The position numbers were made by a program, and so were the translations under genes. Below are positions 23,755-34,888 of a stretch of DNA of 64,000 nucleotides, one piece after another. Under the pieces are notes generated by a model. That model did not search any database and was not told where the DNA came from. It saw nothing but the letters and a program-made list of their open reading frames with translations. Within the stretch, counting starts at the first letter, position 1; every line of letters starts with the position of its first letter. The stretch comes from Euphorbia lathyris (taxonomy: Eukaryota > Streptophyta > Magnoliopsida > Malpighiales > Euphorbiaceae): assembly GCF_963576675.1 (NCBI RefSeq), contig NC_088916.1, positions 15,104,501-15,168,500 on the forward strand, given 5' to 3'.

Positions 23755-24465
23755 TCAACCCTTAATGTTTGAAATCATAAAATTTTAACCAATTTTATCT
23801 CTGTCTATATGAAAATTTGAGCATACTAGTTTACTATTTTTTGACTCGTTATTTAACTGTGACATCAGACATTCCAAACATCAATTATATATAAAATGTT
23901 TACTCTAGTACTAAAACAATTATAAATAACATACCAAGATACTTTACCCTACAACTAAGTCTACTTATAAGATGCTTCAAAAAAAAATGTCTGCCTATAA
24001 ATTAATTGGAAAAAAAGATCTAAATTTTTTATTATTTTATTAACACATTTCAAATATTCTGTTAAATGCACAAAACTAATTCAATTTATCAACGAAACTT
24101 GTTAGAAAAGTCTAATGGGATAGTCAATCAAAGGTCAAAGCAGTGTGCTCAAATTTTCTATATGGCAGAAATAAAATTAACCTTGTTTAGAAATGTTAGG
24201 ATAAAATTTTATCATTTCATATGATAGATGTAAATTTTCAAAAAATAATAGGATAAATCAGTCTATGATAAAATTAACTATTTGATGCATGCATCCATCT
24301 ATAAATTTTATATTAAATGATAAATTTATCCTTTTATAACCATTTAATTTTCTATATGTGTTTGATTAAGTTTTGTGTTTTTTTTAGTTTAGTTTTATGT
24401 GTTTTTTGTTATATAAATACAAGTTTGTGTTATTAATAAAATTATATTATTATTCAGTAATTTTT
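23755..24465. repeat. Diverged intergenic duplicate, copy 2
   Basis: Homologue of 15340-15945, same orientation, with small indels throughout. No gene. Confidence 0.75.
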
Positions 24466-24533
24466 TAATTAAAAGTAAATAATCAAATTTATAATAACTT
24501 GATATTTTAATTTGAAACAATAAGGGTTAATTA

Positions 24534-24702
24534 CAATGAAATGTCCCGTGGTTTCGCCGATTTGTAGCTTAGTACTTGTGGTATATATACTGTATATATA
24601 TATTTTTTTGCAACTAGAGGGTTGCATTTGTAAAGAAAAATACCACATATACCAATCTACACGTCTATATATAACCACATAATATCTACTTGTAATTAAT
24701 CC
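24534..24702. mobile_element. Mutator-type MITE, 169 bp
   Basis: Ends GGGTTAATTACAA and, inverted, GGATTAATTACAA. The 9-bp flanks AAACAATAA (24525-24533) and AAATAATAA (24703-24711) match at 8 of 9 bases. Shares the terminal sentence (GTGGTTT..GCCGATTTG) with the elements at 50134 and 52970. Confidence 0.82.
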
Positions 24703-25290
24703 AAATAATAAATATATTTTTCATATAATATTTATTTTATGGAGTATTTATAATTTATGCACTAATGAATATTTAATTTATTAATGATCCATAAAATTTA
24801 TAAATTAAATAGTCATTAATTTTTTTTTGTAACCTAATCAATAAAATTAAAATTTGAAATAACACTCCCTTAAATCTTAAATATTTGACATTTTCAGGAT
24901 TGTAAAATTAATCACAAATATTTGACGTTTTGCTTTTTTTAGTTATTTGTTTTGTAAAGACTATTCACTACATTCAAAGTTTCTTAATTTTGATGTTATA
25001 TTAAAAATGAAAAAAGTGAGGCTAAGTTTGTTATTAGGATACTGTATTAAATGGTTTCTCTCTCATATAATGGTTGAGCAATAAGCATTAGAATGTTAAA
25101 AAACATATTGATTAAGATCAAAATTTTAATGCTTGGACCAAAAAACTAAACTACAAATTATTGGAAAACCAAAATGACTTATATTTTGAAAAAAAATTTA
25201 ACTTTCTAAAACGACTTATATTATGGGACGGGGGAGTATCATTTATATAAAAAAAATTATAAATATTTATATAAAAATTTATTGATGGAG
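24703..25290. repeat. Intergenic repeats and a truncated Stowaway end
   Basis: 24750-24890 repeats sequence from 21800-21950. 24945-25085 is another copy of the TTTCTTAATTTTGATG block. About 25085-25238 is the right part of a Stowaway MITE like the one at 20939 (ends CGACTTATATTATGGGACGG, GGGAGTA). Its left half is missing. No gene. Confidence 0.65.
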
Positions 25291-25344
25291 AAGTATTTAG
25301 TTTTATCAATACGTTCAATAACTAATAAATTATTTAGCACAACC

Positions 25345-25690
25345 TATATATAATATAAAACAGTGACGATAGAGATGAGGTGTCACTTCTTAATTTTTTA
25401 CAGATAAAAATATAATATAATATATTAATTTTAATTTTATTATTATATTTATGTATGAAAAGATTATTTTATCAGTACTATATCTAAGAGTTCTACAAAA
25501 TTTAAATTAATCCTTAAAATCTCTCTAATTCTCTGCTCTTTTATATATAATATAAAATAGTAATGATGGAGCTGAGATGTTACTACCTCCTTTGTTATGA
25601 TAAAAAATATAATATAACGTATAATATATTAATTTTAATTTTATTATTATATTTATCTATAAAAAGGTATAAAAAGATTATTCAGAGTAA
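25345..25690 (+). repeat. About 196-bp tandem duplication in the DRM promoter
   Basis: Two diverged units, 25345-25540 and 25541-25690, each starting with a TATATATAATATAAAA stretch followed by a GATnGAGnTGAGrTGT motif and an ATATTAATTTTAATTTTATTAT block. In the duplicate promoters at 22343 and 23650 this insert is absent, so in the gene's own promoter the TATA region is pushed away from the start codon. Either TATA-like stretch could serve as core promoter. Confidence 0.65.
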
Positions 25691-25796
25691 ATGTGATTTT
25701 TATAGTTCACATGGTTTGTGTCGGATCATAAATTAAGGAGAACCAAACGGACACTGAAAATAAAATTAGCAATTCATTTTAAAATTCATAGAATAA

Positions 25797-28700
25797 ATGG
25801 TGATGGTATCTCTCTTTCATTATTTTGCATTAGTTATGCTAGGATTTTTTTTTTTTTTCCAAACTTTCTTCAAGTAGTTTGAGTTTAGCCTGCTGCTTTT
25901 GTTTATGTGTTCACAAAATTCAATAGGTTGGAAATTCTTCAGATGAAAATTTTGACTGGAACAGTGAAGATGAACGTGAAATTGAGAATTGCGGACCTCC
26001 TTCTGCAGAAGCTATGCCAAGCGCAATGGAGGTGGAGGTAATGTAAATCACCTCTGTTTCATTTCTAGTTAGATAGATTTTCACGAAGTAAAATCCACCA
26101 AGAACACTTTCAAAGCACCCTGTAATCGAGATCTTTTTTCTTTAGCTTTACCTTTCGATTCCGCAACTACTACGGAATTTCCCCCAAAAACTTCGAGGAA
26201 AATGGGACTTTGCCTTGCCTCATTTTGCGTATTTTATCAGTGTCGTGAAAAATTCTATTGTGCATTTTGTATCTAAACCTATCAATTTGATTTGAATGAA
26301 GGCAAGTTCATCTGCAAGTGGTTCTGGCTCCAACGTGATGAATTATTTTATTGGAATGGGCTTTCCACGAGAAATGGTTGCTGAAGCAATTCAGGCTAAC
26401 GGTATCAAATCTTTCTTTCTGTGATCTGAATTTCTCACCTAATAAGTGTAATCTATAACCATGGTGGTGTTAAATGTTTAGGGGAGGGGAGTATAGACTT
26501 GATTTTGGAGAGACTGCTCACATACTCGGTGAGACAATATCTGCTTTTAATCCATAGTTATCTTCTGTAGTTTAGTTTCTACTTTAATGGAATATTATGT
26601 TTTTGCAGGCAATTAAAGAATCTCCTGAAGCACAGCCAAATGTTGACCCTGATCCTAGTTCTTCTTCTTCAGAATATGACGAGAGCTTCCTAGATGGTTT
26701 TTCAGACTCAGATAGTTCTGAAAATGAGGTAGCTAAGCTATCATTCTTGCTATAGTACCTGGTTGTTAAATGGACATATGGACTAACAAATAATTAGATG
26801 GAAGGAGTGTATGTTTTTTAATCATGTTGAGGTATAAATCTGTAGAAAATGCATCTGAATCTGAATTTCATCGTGATGTTTATATGTTGTCCCATGCTTT
26901 TATGAGTTCCCCCCGTTATATGTACTTATATGAGTTCATTTTGAGGTTCATTCAAAAATTGGTTCTTTGGTTTGTTTATTTATCTATCAGGTTATTGCTC
27001 AACTGGCAAGAATGGGTTACAGCGAGAAGGACACTAAATTAGCTCTAGAGAGATGTGGTGCGTAATTTAATCTGTTCTGACTTCATTATGCTCATTTGAC
27101 TGAACATTATGTGATACAATCAGTTGCATGACTACTTTGATATATTCTATTCAGCCTAATGAAAATTTCTGCCAATTTTTTTTCTTGGTATGTAACTAGT
27201 GAACAAACCAGCTGCCTAGAATTATTGAGTTTCAGTTTTTTTATTTTTGGTTGAATACATTAGAGGACCCTTGAACTTTGCCTAAAAAATGATTGGCCCC
27301 TGAGCTTTAAGAATGTCTTTTCTTTTTTTCCAGAGATTTAAGAATGTCATTTTAGCTCCTTGAACTTGCTTAACGTGATTTGATTAACCTCCTAGTTCTA
27401 CGTGGTGAGTAAGATGTGAATTCGGAAAATTGAAGCGTGTATCACTTTAAGACAAGTTCGAGTACCAATTGGTCACTTTAAGCAAGTTCGAGTACCAATT
27501 GGTCTCTTTAAGCAAGTTCAAGATACCAACTAAATTTAGCATTTGACCTATATTCTCTGGTTCAGGAGAGCAAGCCTCAATGGCAGAGTTGGCAGATTTC
27601 ATCTGTGCTGCTCAAATGGCAAAGGCATTTGAGGCTCCAGAAGAGAAGGTAATTTTCCCTTTATTTGAAGTGTTCTTTTTTTTATTAAAACATAGAGAAG
27701 AAAATAAAAGAACAATGAAATCTGAAGTCGTTTCAAGGATCAATACTCCTTTTGATTTTGGTATCCGTTGATAACTGGAAAGCTTGTACATTAACTTGAT
27801 ATCAGTGTTGCACAGACACTTCTCTGTGTTTCTTGTCCGTGTCTGTTGTGAGTCGGTGTTTATTTCTGTTTGAAGGTTATTTTATGAAGGTTATGTTTTA
27901 AAATAACTTATATCCGTTTCGGTGTTGCGCAACATAGCTTGTGATTGTTTTGTTGAATTTGCTGCACCAATTTGACAGCCAAGGATCCAGCACTTGGATG
28001 AACATTATTACACTAAGCAGACGAAGAAGCTGAAGCTAATACATGGAGATGATGAGATGATAGGACTCCCAAATCCGATGATTGGTTTCGGACTACCAAC
28101 CGATTCAGTTATCGTGACCCGTAGAACACTTCCGGAAGCTGCGAAGGGGCCGCCGTATTTTTATTATGAAAATGTGGCAATGGCTCCTAAAGGGGTTTGG
28201 CAAACCATCTCAAGTTTCTTATATGAAGTGAAGCCGGAATTCGTTGATTCAAAACATTTGTGTGCTGCAGCAAGGAAAAGGGGATACATTCACAATCTTC
28301 CAATTCACAACAGGTCTCCCCTTGTTCCATTGCCTCCACAGACCATAAGTGAAGCATTTCCATTGACAAAGAGATGGTGGCCTTCATGGGACACGAGGAC
28401 GAAATTAAATTGCCTACAAACGGTTATCGCGAGCGCGAAAGTGACGGATAGGATTCGTGAAGCTGTTGTGGGTTATGAGGGAGAACCTCCTTTGAGTGTC
28501 CAGAAGTTTGTTCTTGAGCAGTGCAGGAAATGGAATCTGGTATGGGTTGGGAGGAACAAAGTTGCACCACTTGAGCCGGATGAGATAGAAATGCTCCTTG
28601 GTTTTCCTAGGTACCACACAAGGGGAGGTGGCACAAATCGGACTGATAGATACAAATCCCTTGGTAACTCATTCCAGGTAAGATTTACGAATTTTCAAAG

Positions 28701-29852
28701 ACTGTGCTTATGGTTTAAAAGTTTGCAAACATAGGTCTAAGATTTCCTCCATAATTTAACCAATACTTTTTCAATAAAACCACCCAAATTTACCTACATA
28801 ACACAAAAAATCTTGCGATATTTCCATTTTCATTATGCTCCTGCTAACATATAAGAAAAAATTCAAGCAGAAAAAATTAATAAAATAATTCAAAATTTGA
28901 AAAAGTCTTATCTTTGCAGCTCAAACCTATATTTTCAAATTTTGAAACTACAAGAATGTCTTTGCAAATGCTCGAACGAGGTTTATTTTTGTATTTATCC
29001 CTAATAGTCAGAGTAAATTACATCCATGGTCTCTTAACATTTGTCTTACTTTCGTTATAGCCCTTAAATTTCAAAAGCGGATAGTGAGACCTCCTTTATT
29101 AATATAAAAGTTATTTATGAAAGTGGGAAAGTCCAAAAATTAAAGTTTAAAACTCACATTTTTTATTTTCTAAAATCATACTAGAGCTTTTTTCGCTCTA
29201 AATAGAGATCAAAACTAAAAAGTTTCAAGACTTAAAGTTGTTTAAATTGAATGTTACGTTAATAAAGGGCAAAGTTCATGGACTTTTATATCCGGTTTGA
29301 AATTTTGACCACAATTAAAGAAAGGCCGAAGTTGAGTGATTATGCGTGTAATTTGCCCTCTTGATCTCCAATCTAACATATGGTTCTTAAATTGAAAAAT
29401 TGTTTCAGATTGATACAGTTGCGTACCATCTATCAGTATTGAAATACATGTTCCCAGGAGGCATAAATGTGCTGTCTCTATTCTCAGGGATAGGAGGGGC
29501 AGAGGTTGCTCTTCACCGGCTGGGTATTAGACTGAAGAATGTAGTATCAGTTGAGAAGTCGGAAGTAAATAGAAACCTAGTGAGAAGCTGGTGGCAAGAA
29601 ACCGACCAGGATGGGAACTTGATAGACTTAGAAGATGTTCAAGATCTAAGAGAAGATAGATTAGAGCAAATGATTAAATCATTCGGAGGATTCGATCTGA
29701 TAATAGGTGGAAGTCCATGTAATAATCTTGCTGGTAATAATCGACTCCACCGTGATGGTTTAGAGGGTAAAGAATCCTCACTTTTCTTCGAGTATTGGCG
29801 AATTTTGGATACTGTCAAACGTATTATGAAGAGAAACAATGGAAATTATTAA
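25797..29852 (+). CDS. DRM2: DRM-type DNA (cytosine-5) methyltransferase
   Basis: De novo cytosine methyltransferase of RNA-directed DNA methylation, a nuclear enzyme guided by small RNAs and Argonaute. Exons: 25797-25805, 25927-26037, 26302-26401, 26482-26528, 26609-26728, 26991-27057, 27566-27648, 27979-28677, 29409-29852. All introns are GT-AG and joins stay in frame, giving 559 residues (Arabidopsis DRM2 is somewhat longer). UBA domains lie at about residues 49-89 (YFIGMGFPREMVAEAI) and 128-172 (LARMGYSEKDTKLALE). The catalytic half has the motif order that names the family: ENV (motif VI, 243-245) and LGNSF (motif X, 407-411) precede FSGIGG (motif I, 437-442) and SPCNN (motif IV, catalytic Cys516). 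Key residues are present, favouring DRM1/2 over catalytically degenerate DRM3. Only two UBA domains are evident. The 9-bp first exon is the least certain part; the start context is weak (T at -3). Confidence 0.93.
27443..27535 (+). repeat. About 30-bp tandem repeat in DRM intron 6
   Basis: Three units with CAAGTTCGAGTACCAATTGG as core, near 27453, 27483 and 27514 (the last diverged). They belong to a MITE-like foldback occupying about 27280-27540 of the intron (left sentence CCTTGAACTT, right AAGTTCAAG). Confidence 0.7.
29010..29345. mobile_element. Foldback MITE remnant in DRM intron 8
   Basis: Contains ATGGTCTCTTAACA, TTACTTTCGTTATAGCCC and AAGCGGATAGTGAG, related to the reverse complement of 61245-61385. 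A diverged right arm follows (AATAAAGGGCAAAGTTCATGG). It is spliced out with the intron. Confidence 0.55.
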
Positions 29853-29997
29853 ATTAAGACTAGGAATTTTTGTTTTTGTTTCTATACGAAAATGTCAAAT
29901 TAGGTGATTTAAAGTGTACAAACGCTTATATTCCAGTTATTATGGGGGAAAACTACTCCATTTTACATATTGAAGTTAAGTTTACATACCTCAATGT

Positions 29998-30003
29998 AAT
30001 AAA
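29998..30003 (+). terminator. Candidate polyadenylation signal of DRM
   Basis: AATAAA 146 bases after the stop codon, in T/A-rich DNA. It is the first canonical hexamer downstream of the stop. Plant signals are loose, so this is a candidate only. Confidence 0.45.
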
Positions 30004-30634
30004 GTGAGACAAATATATTAATCCATATAATTAAGGTGCAGACTGTAAGACAAAATTTTATCCAAAGTATTTAAATAAAAGAGTTATTTTCATAAAAATA
30101 AAATAAAACTTATCTTACTTATTTTAAAAATCTGTTATATTTTGGAATAATTTATAATATAAATAATGATTTTATGGTTCATGTATGATCAAGTTTATGA
30201 ATAATAAAAGTAAGGTTTAAAACATCAATTATTTCTTGAATTTGTTTAAAAAGTAAATTGATACTTTAAGCTTTTAAGATTTCTAAATTTTGAAATCGTC
30301 CGTCCACTAAATTTGTCTAAAAAAAGACCAATTGGTTTTCTGGACTTTTAACATTTATTTGAGAGTTGGGAAGTTTAACGGAGGTAATGTAAGGAAATAT
30401 AAAGTGATAAAAATAAAGGTTAAATTTTATTTTGTCTGTGAGTTTATAAAATATAAATAAAAGTTAAAATGTTAACTTTCATTAGAAAGTTTTTGTTTTT
30501 AACATGAAATTCATCAAATAAAAATATTACAGGTGTAGAGGGCCAGTCCTGATAATTTATGAGCTCAACGGAAAAAAGAAAAAGGATCTCTTTAATAAAA
30601 AAAATTATATGTAAAAAATTAAAATATATTCCAA
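30004..30634. other. Intergenic, no gene seen
   Basis: AT-rich DNA downstream of DRM. 30597-30640 (TTAAAATATATTCCAATAAA and flanks) recurs at about 41147-41190, a short dispersed repeat. No open frame with recognisable content. Confidence 0.6.
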
Positions 30635-30643
30635 TAAATAATA

Positions 30644-31162
30644 GGGAAAAGTACGAAAAAATGATTGTGGTTTGTCCATTTTGCAAATAGAGACATGTGG
30701 TTTAAAAGTTTACAAATAAAGGTTTGTGGTATGTTTTATTTACAAAACAAAGTATTACAATTACACAGTTAAGTTCTGATTACAACCAATGATATTTTTA
30801 TCTTAAAAAAAAATTATTCTTACATATCAGTAAAACACCATCCCCGAAAAAAACAATTTCTAATTTGAAACAATAAATAATATGTTGGAATTTTACGTTT
30901 TTTTACTAATCTGACAATTTATTAACTAAATTGATATTTAAGTTCATTTTACAGTTGCAATTTGATTTTGCTGTATTTTTTCAATATATATAAATGTAAC
31001 TGAAAAAAATGCTCTTATTATCATCAATTACTTAAAAGTTTAATTTAAATACTTTGTTTTGTAAAAGAAAACATATCACATACCTTTATTTGTAAATTTT
31101 TAAACGACGAACCTTTATTTACAAATAAGGCAAACCACAAGCATTTTTTTCGTACTTTGCCC
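30644..31162. mobile_element. Mutator-type MITE, 519 bp, TSD TAAATAATA
   Basis: Terminal inverted repeats GGGAAAAGTACGAAAAAATG at left, mirrored with small changes at right (CATTTTTTTCGTACTTTGCCC, one-base run differences). Perfect 9-bp duplication TAAATAATA at 30635-30643 and 31163-31171. Arms contain GTGGTTTG, TACAAATAAAGG. No transposase. Confidence 0.9.
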
Positions 31163-32277
31163 TAAATAATAAACAAAATATTTCATTAGTAAAGTTAATT
31201 CTCTCTCTCTATATATATATAGGTGCACTCTTAATGGGTATTACCATTTATCACCATCCATGGGTACTACGATAATAGCCATTGGATTAAAATTTAATGG
31301 TCTAGATTTAAATTTATTCATTAATATTAATATTAAATTAAAATTAAAATATTAAAAAGTTAATATTGAAAATTAATTACAGTTTCCAAAAAAATAATAA
31401 TAATTACAACTCCGAATAATTCATTTCAACTTCCAAGGTAAAAGAATAGTGGGTTACATTGTTTGATAGTAAAACTATCAAATTAAGTTACGAAATTCAA
31501 TTTTTTTTTTTTAAGTAAGCTACAAATTATGTTAGTGTAGCTAAATTAATTAAGTATTGATTTCTAAAATTGTACATAGATTCAAATTTGGACACTCTCA
31601 CAATTGTGATATCTCACACTATGTCTATGTTTTATATTTTATATTTTTATATTTTGTATTTTTATATTTTTCGACTTATAACTTTTACTCTTAGTTTAAT
31701 TACCTCTTTAAAAATTCAGTTAATTTTTTAACAGTTCACAAAGTTTTTTTTTTTTTTTACCTTTTCCTATTTTTAATTTCCTTTTATTTTCTTTTTCGTC
31801 ATATAAAAAGTAAATGATTTATGACGAAATGAAAATTCATATGCATAATACTACGCTCTTACTGTAACATTAGGTGTAACAACAAATTTTTGTCACCAAT
31901 TGTGTATAGTGACGAAAAATCATGTTTTCATGACAATTTTTGTACGTCATAAAAGACCAAATTTCTTATAGTAATTTACGTGAATCTTTTATTTTTAGAT
32001 ATAGTTTTAGAAAGGTTGGAATTAATTTACATAAAATTGCATTTTTACCAAAAATAATAACTTTGGACTTAATTAAAAATTTATAACCCTAATTTATGTA
32101 AAGTTGTACTTAATGAAAACTTATAACCTTAAATGTGAACTTTACCTAAAACTTAGATTTATGCATAAATTATATTCAACACTTCATATCCACTACTTAT
32201 ATTTTCAATACTTAATTTAGAGTTTTTATCAAACGCAACATCTTAATGTATCTTTCGTATAATATTTATTTTATGTA

Positions 32278-32862
32278 GTGTTCGTTAAAAGTGCAACTGA
32301 GCTAAGTGTCGAGCTTTGGCATGCTCATGCTCGGCTCGACAGAAAATGAACAAGCTCGAGTTTGAGCTCAATTTGAGCTCAACATCCTTTTCGAGTTTGG
32401 TCATTAAGACAATTATTTGACCGTGAGCTGCTCGGGAGCACCTTGTTTATTTGTTCACGAGTTTTTCTCACAAGCCCATCGTTGATTATGTTTATAGACT
32501 TTGTTCGTGAATAATTCATTAACTGTGTTCACAATCTACGTAGTTTTGAAACCTACAAATTAAACGTTTCATACAAAACTATGTAGTTTTACATTTCGCC
32601 CTGTATACTACTATTGAAAAAATAGTCAAACCAAGCTTGCTCATGAACATCATAACCGAGTTTCTTTGTCAGCTTGTTCACAAACTTATAACCGAGCATG
32701 TTTGTGGGCTTTCGATTCGATTTTCACTATGCTCAAGTTAGCTCCGTTATGAATTGAGCCTCAAAATCGTACTCAAGCTCGACTGATTTATAAATTGAGC
32801 TGAACACCACCGAGCATTTATCGAGATGAACGCCAAACCGCTCATCTAGTGTTTATAGTTTA
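32278..32862. repeat. GAGCTCG-rich subterminal-repeat region, hAT-like
   Basis: Dense short motifs GAGCTC, GCTCGAG, TCGAGC and GTTCACGAG/CTCGTGAAC-like words, with a left GTGTTCG and a right GAACACCAC, resembling the internal motif clusters of plant hAT MITEs. No clean TSD found. Confidence 0.5.
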
Positions 32863-33406
32863 TATAATATTAAATTAGGTTTATTATATCATTTTCCCTT
32901 TAAACTTGTTCAAAAAGCTTTATTGGTCTCTGAACTTGCAAAGTGTTTTGATAGCCCTTCAACTTGTTTAAAATATTTCGATAGTCCCCTCAAATTGCTT
33001 TAAATATAGTCAATTAATCACTCCGGTATAAAGAAGTAAGCTACACGCGGAAGATGTCTTACATGCGCCTTGAAATGCTATTACATAATTCACATGATAA
33101 ATTAAAGCATATTGAAAAAGAAAATTTTAATTGCTCAACGGTAAAACTTATCATTGCGACCCCATACCCCGACCTTAGTCATTTTACTTTTTTCAAGGTG
33201 AGTCATTTTGCATGTCGTTTACTTTTTTTTTTTGTTGCAAACAAGTGATTAATTGATTACATTTTGAGGAAGTTGTGGTGCTATTGGGATATTTTATGCA
33301 AATTGAATGAGCTACGGAACACTTTAAAAATTCAGGAGGCCAATTAAACTTTGTTGACAAAGTTACAAAGATAAATGATGTATTAAGCCATTAGATTATC
33401 TACATC

Positions 33407-34134
33407 CAGTGGCAGATGTGCCCCCCCCCCATTAATTTTTTTTTTAAAACCAAAATTAAGGGTTAAAGTGCAAAAATACCCCTAATGTTTTGGGTTAGGA
33501 GTAATTTTATCTCTAAAGTCTAAAATGGTACAATTTTATCCCTAATGTTGGATGACAAGAGCAATTTTACCCCTAACGTTAATAAATTGGGTCAATTTGA
33601 GAAATAATTCATCAAATTGTCTTCTCGGTCATGAATAATAGTGTCTGAAATTGATCCAATTTATCAACATTAGAGGTAAAATTGGTGCAAAATTACAAAA
33701 TTGATATGCAATTGGTGCAAAATAAAGAAAAAAAATGACTGTATTTTATAATAGTGTCTGAAATTGATCCAATTTATCAATGTTAGGGATAAAATTGCTA
33801 TTGGCTACAAACATTAGGGGTAAAATTGCACCATTTTAGATGTTAGGGGTAAAATTATACCTGACCCAAAACGTTAGGGATATTTGATGCGTAACAACCC
33901 GAGAATCCCAGAAATGGATGATTACGAGTCGGAAACATTATAATTTATGTTTTTTATAAAAAAAAATCATGAAAATAATGCATGACAATTGAACGATTTT
34001 GTATTTTTCGTCACAAAAAATTGAACAATTTTGCATTTTTTGTCATAAAAAATTGAATAATTTTACATTTTTTGTCTAAAATTTTTTACGTAAAATTTTG
34101 CCCGCCGCTCCTTCAAATCCTGGATTCGCCACTG
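33407..34134. mobile_element. hAT-type MITE, 728 bp, TSD TCTACATC
   Basis: Begins CAGTGGCAGAT and ends GGATTCGCCACTG, with a perfect 8-bp duplication TCTACATC (33399-33406 and 34135-34142), as expected for hAT. No transposase. It contains another foldback (33458-33895). Confidence 0.92.
33458..33895. mobile_element. Foldback element nested in the hAT MITE
   Basis: Inverted arms built of AATACCCCTAATGTTTTGGG, GAGTAATTTTATC and GTACAATTTTATCCC, mirrored by GGGGTAAAATTATACC and CCCAAAACGTTAGGG. The same family lies at 42405-42838. No gene. Confidence 0.8.
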
Positions 34135-34525
34135 TCTACATCTATAATTGTATTAAAATTTATAGTGTTTAATTACAAATAATCGATTCTTAACAAACAA
34201 TAAATTAAAATTCAATTAAAAAAAAACAATTGAACAAGACCTAGTCTAAAAAATTATAAAGTAACTGTAAAGTAATACTTATTACAACATAATGGTATTT
34301 TTTTTAAGAGACAATAATGGTATTTTTATATAAAAATACAAACTTAGTACAACATAAATAAAGTAACTGGTAAATTGTATTAAAACTTATCAAAGGAAGC
34401 AATTAAATTCGATTGAAACCAGCGACTGCTAAAAGTAATATTTTATTTTCTTGATTAGTGAGTAGTTTTTAGAATGTAATTAATTTTGTGGGTTGGAAGT
34501 GATGTATAATGCGGCAAATTATTAG

Positions 34526-34702
34526 AAGCACCGGGTTCTCCATATCAAATAGAGGACTTTCTATACATATTTTGACACGTGTAACATGGACCCACGTATA
34601 TTATAAGAGGCCCCACTATTTTAATTATTACGTGGAGTCACAATACACGTGTCCAAATGTGAATTGGAGGTCCTCCGAGTGACATGGAAGACCCGGTACT
34701 TA
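34526..34702. mobile_element. Short foldback MITE, 177 bp
   Basis: Left arm AAGCACCGGGTTCTCCAT and ACACGTGTAACATGGACCCA, mirrored by TGGAGTCACAATACACGTGT and ATGGAAGACCCGGTACTT. No TSD read with confidence. Confidence 0.7.
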
Positions 34703-34832
34703 ATATAAGAACTCGTATAATGCACATATTTTCATATTGTATTTATAACATATAATTTGGTATTTGGTATTTTCAATAAATTTACACATTTTTCAAAAAT
34801 ACTCATGGATGGGTAATACCCATTGAGAAATA

Positions 34833-34837
<5 letters not shown>

Positions 34838-34885
<48 letters not shown>
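34838..34885. repeat. (TA)n microsatellite
   Basis: About 24 uninterrupted TA units followed by GAGGGAGAGAGAGAG. Marks the boundary between two foldback elements. Confidence 0.95.

Positions 34886-34888
<3 letters not shown>

Larger units (their letters stand above)
31222..34837. mobile_element. 3.6-kb non-autonomous element with inverted ends in TA microsatellite
   Basis: Left end GGTGCACTCTTAATGGGTAT with CCATCCATGGGTA, mirrored at the right by TACTCATGGATGGGTAATAC and CCATTGAGAAATAACAC. Both ends abut (TA)n, so no TSD can be read. The interior holds the elements listed at 32278, 33407 and 34526. No transposase; superfamily not assigned. The ends could belong to a smaller element with later insertions. 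Confidence 0.6.

Noticed and set aside
26824..27042. 72-residue frame across DRM intron 5 and exon 6
   Set aside because: It is in a different phase from the exon, which continues the UBA domain with proper splice sites.
27580..27771. Reading DRM exon 7 through its donor to a stop near 27771
   Set aside because: The GTAATT donor at 27649 and the in-frame exon 8 give the conserved DRM sequence; readthrough adds low-complexity residues.
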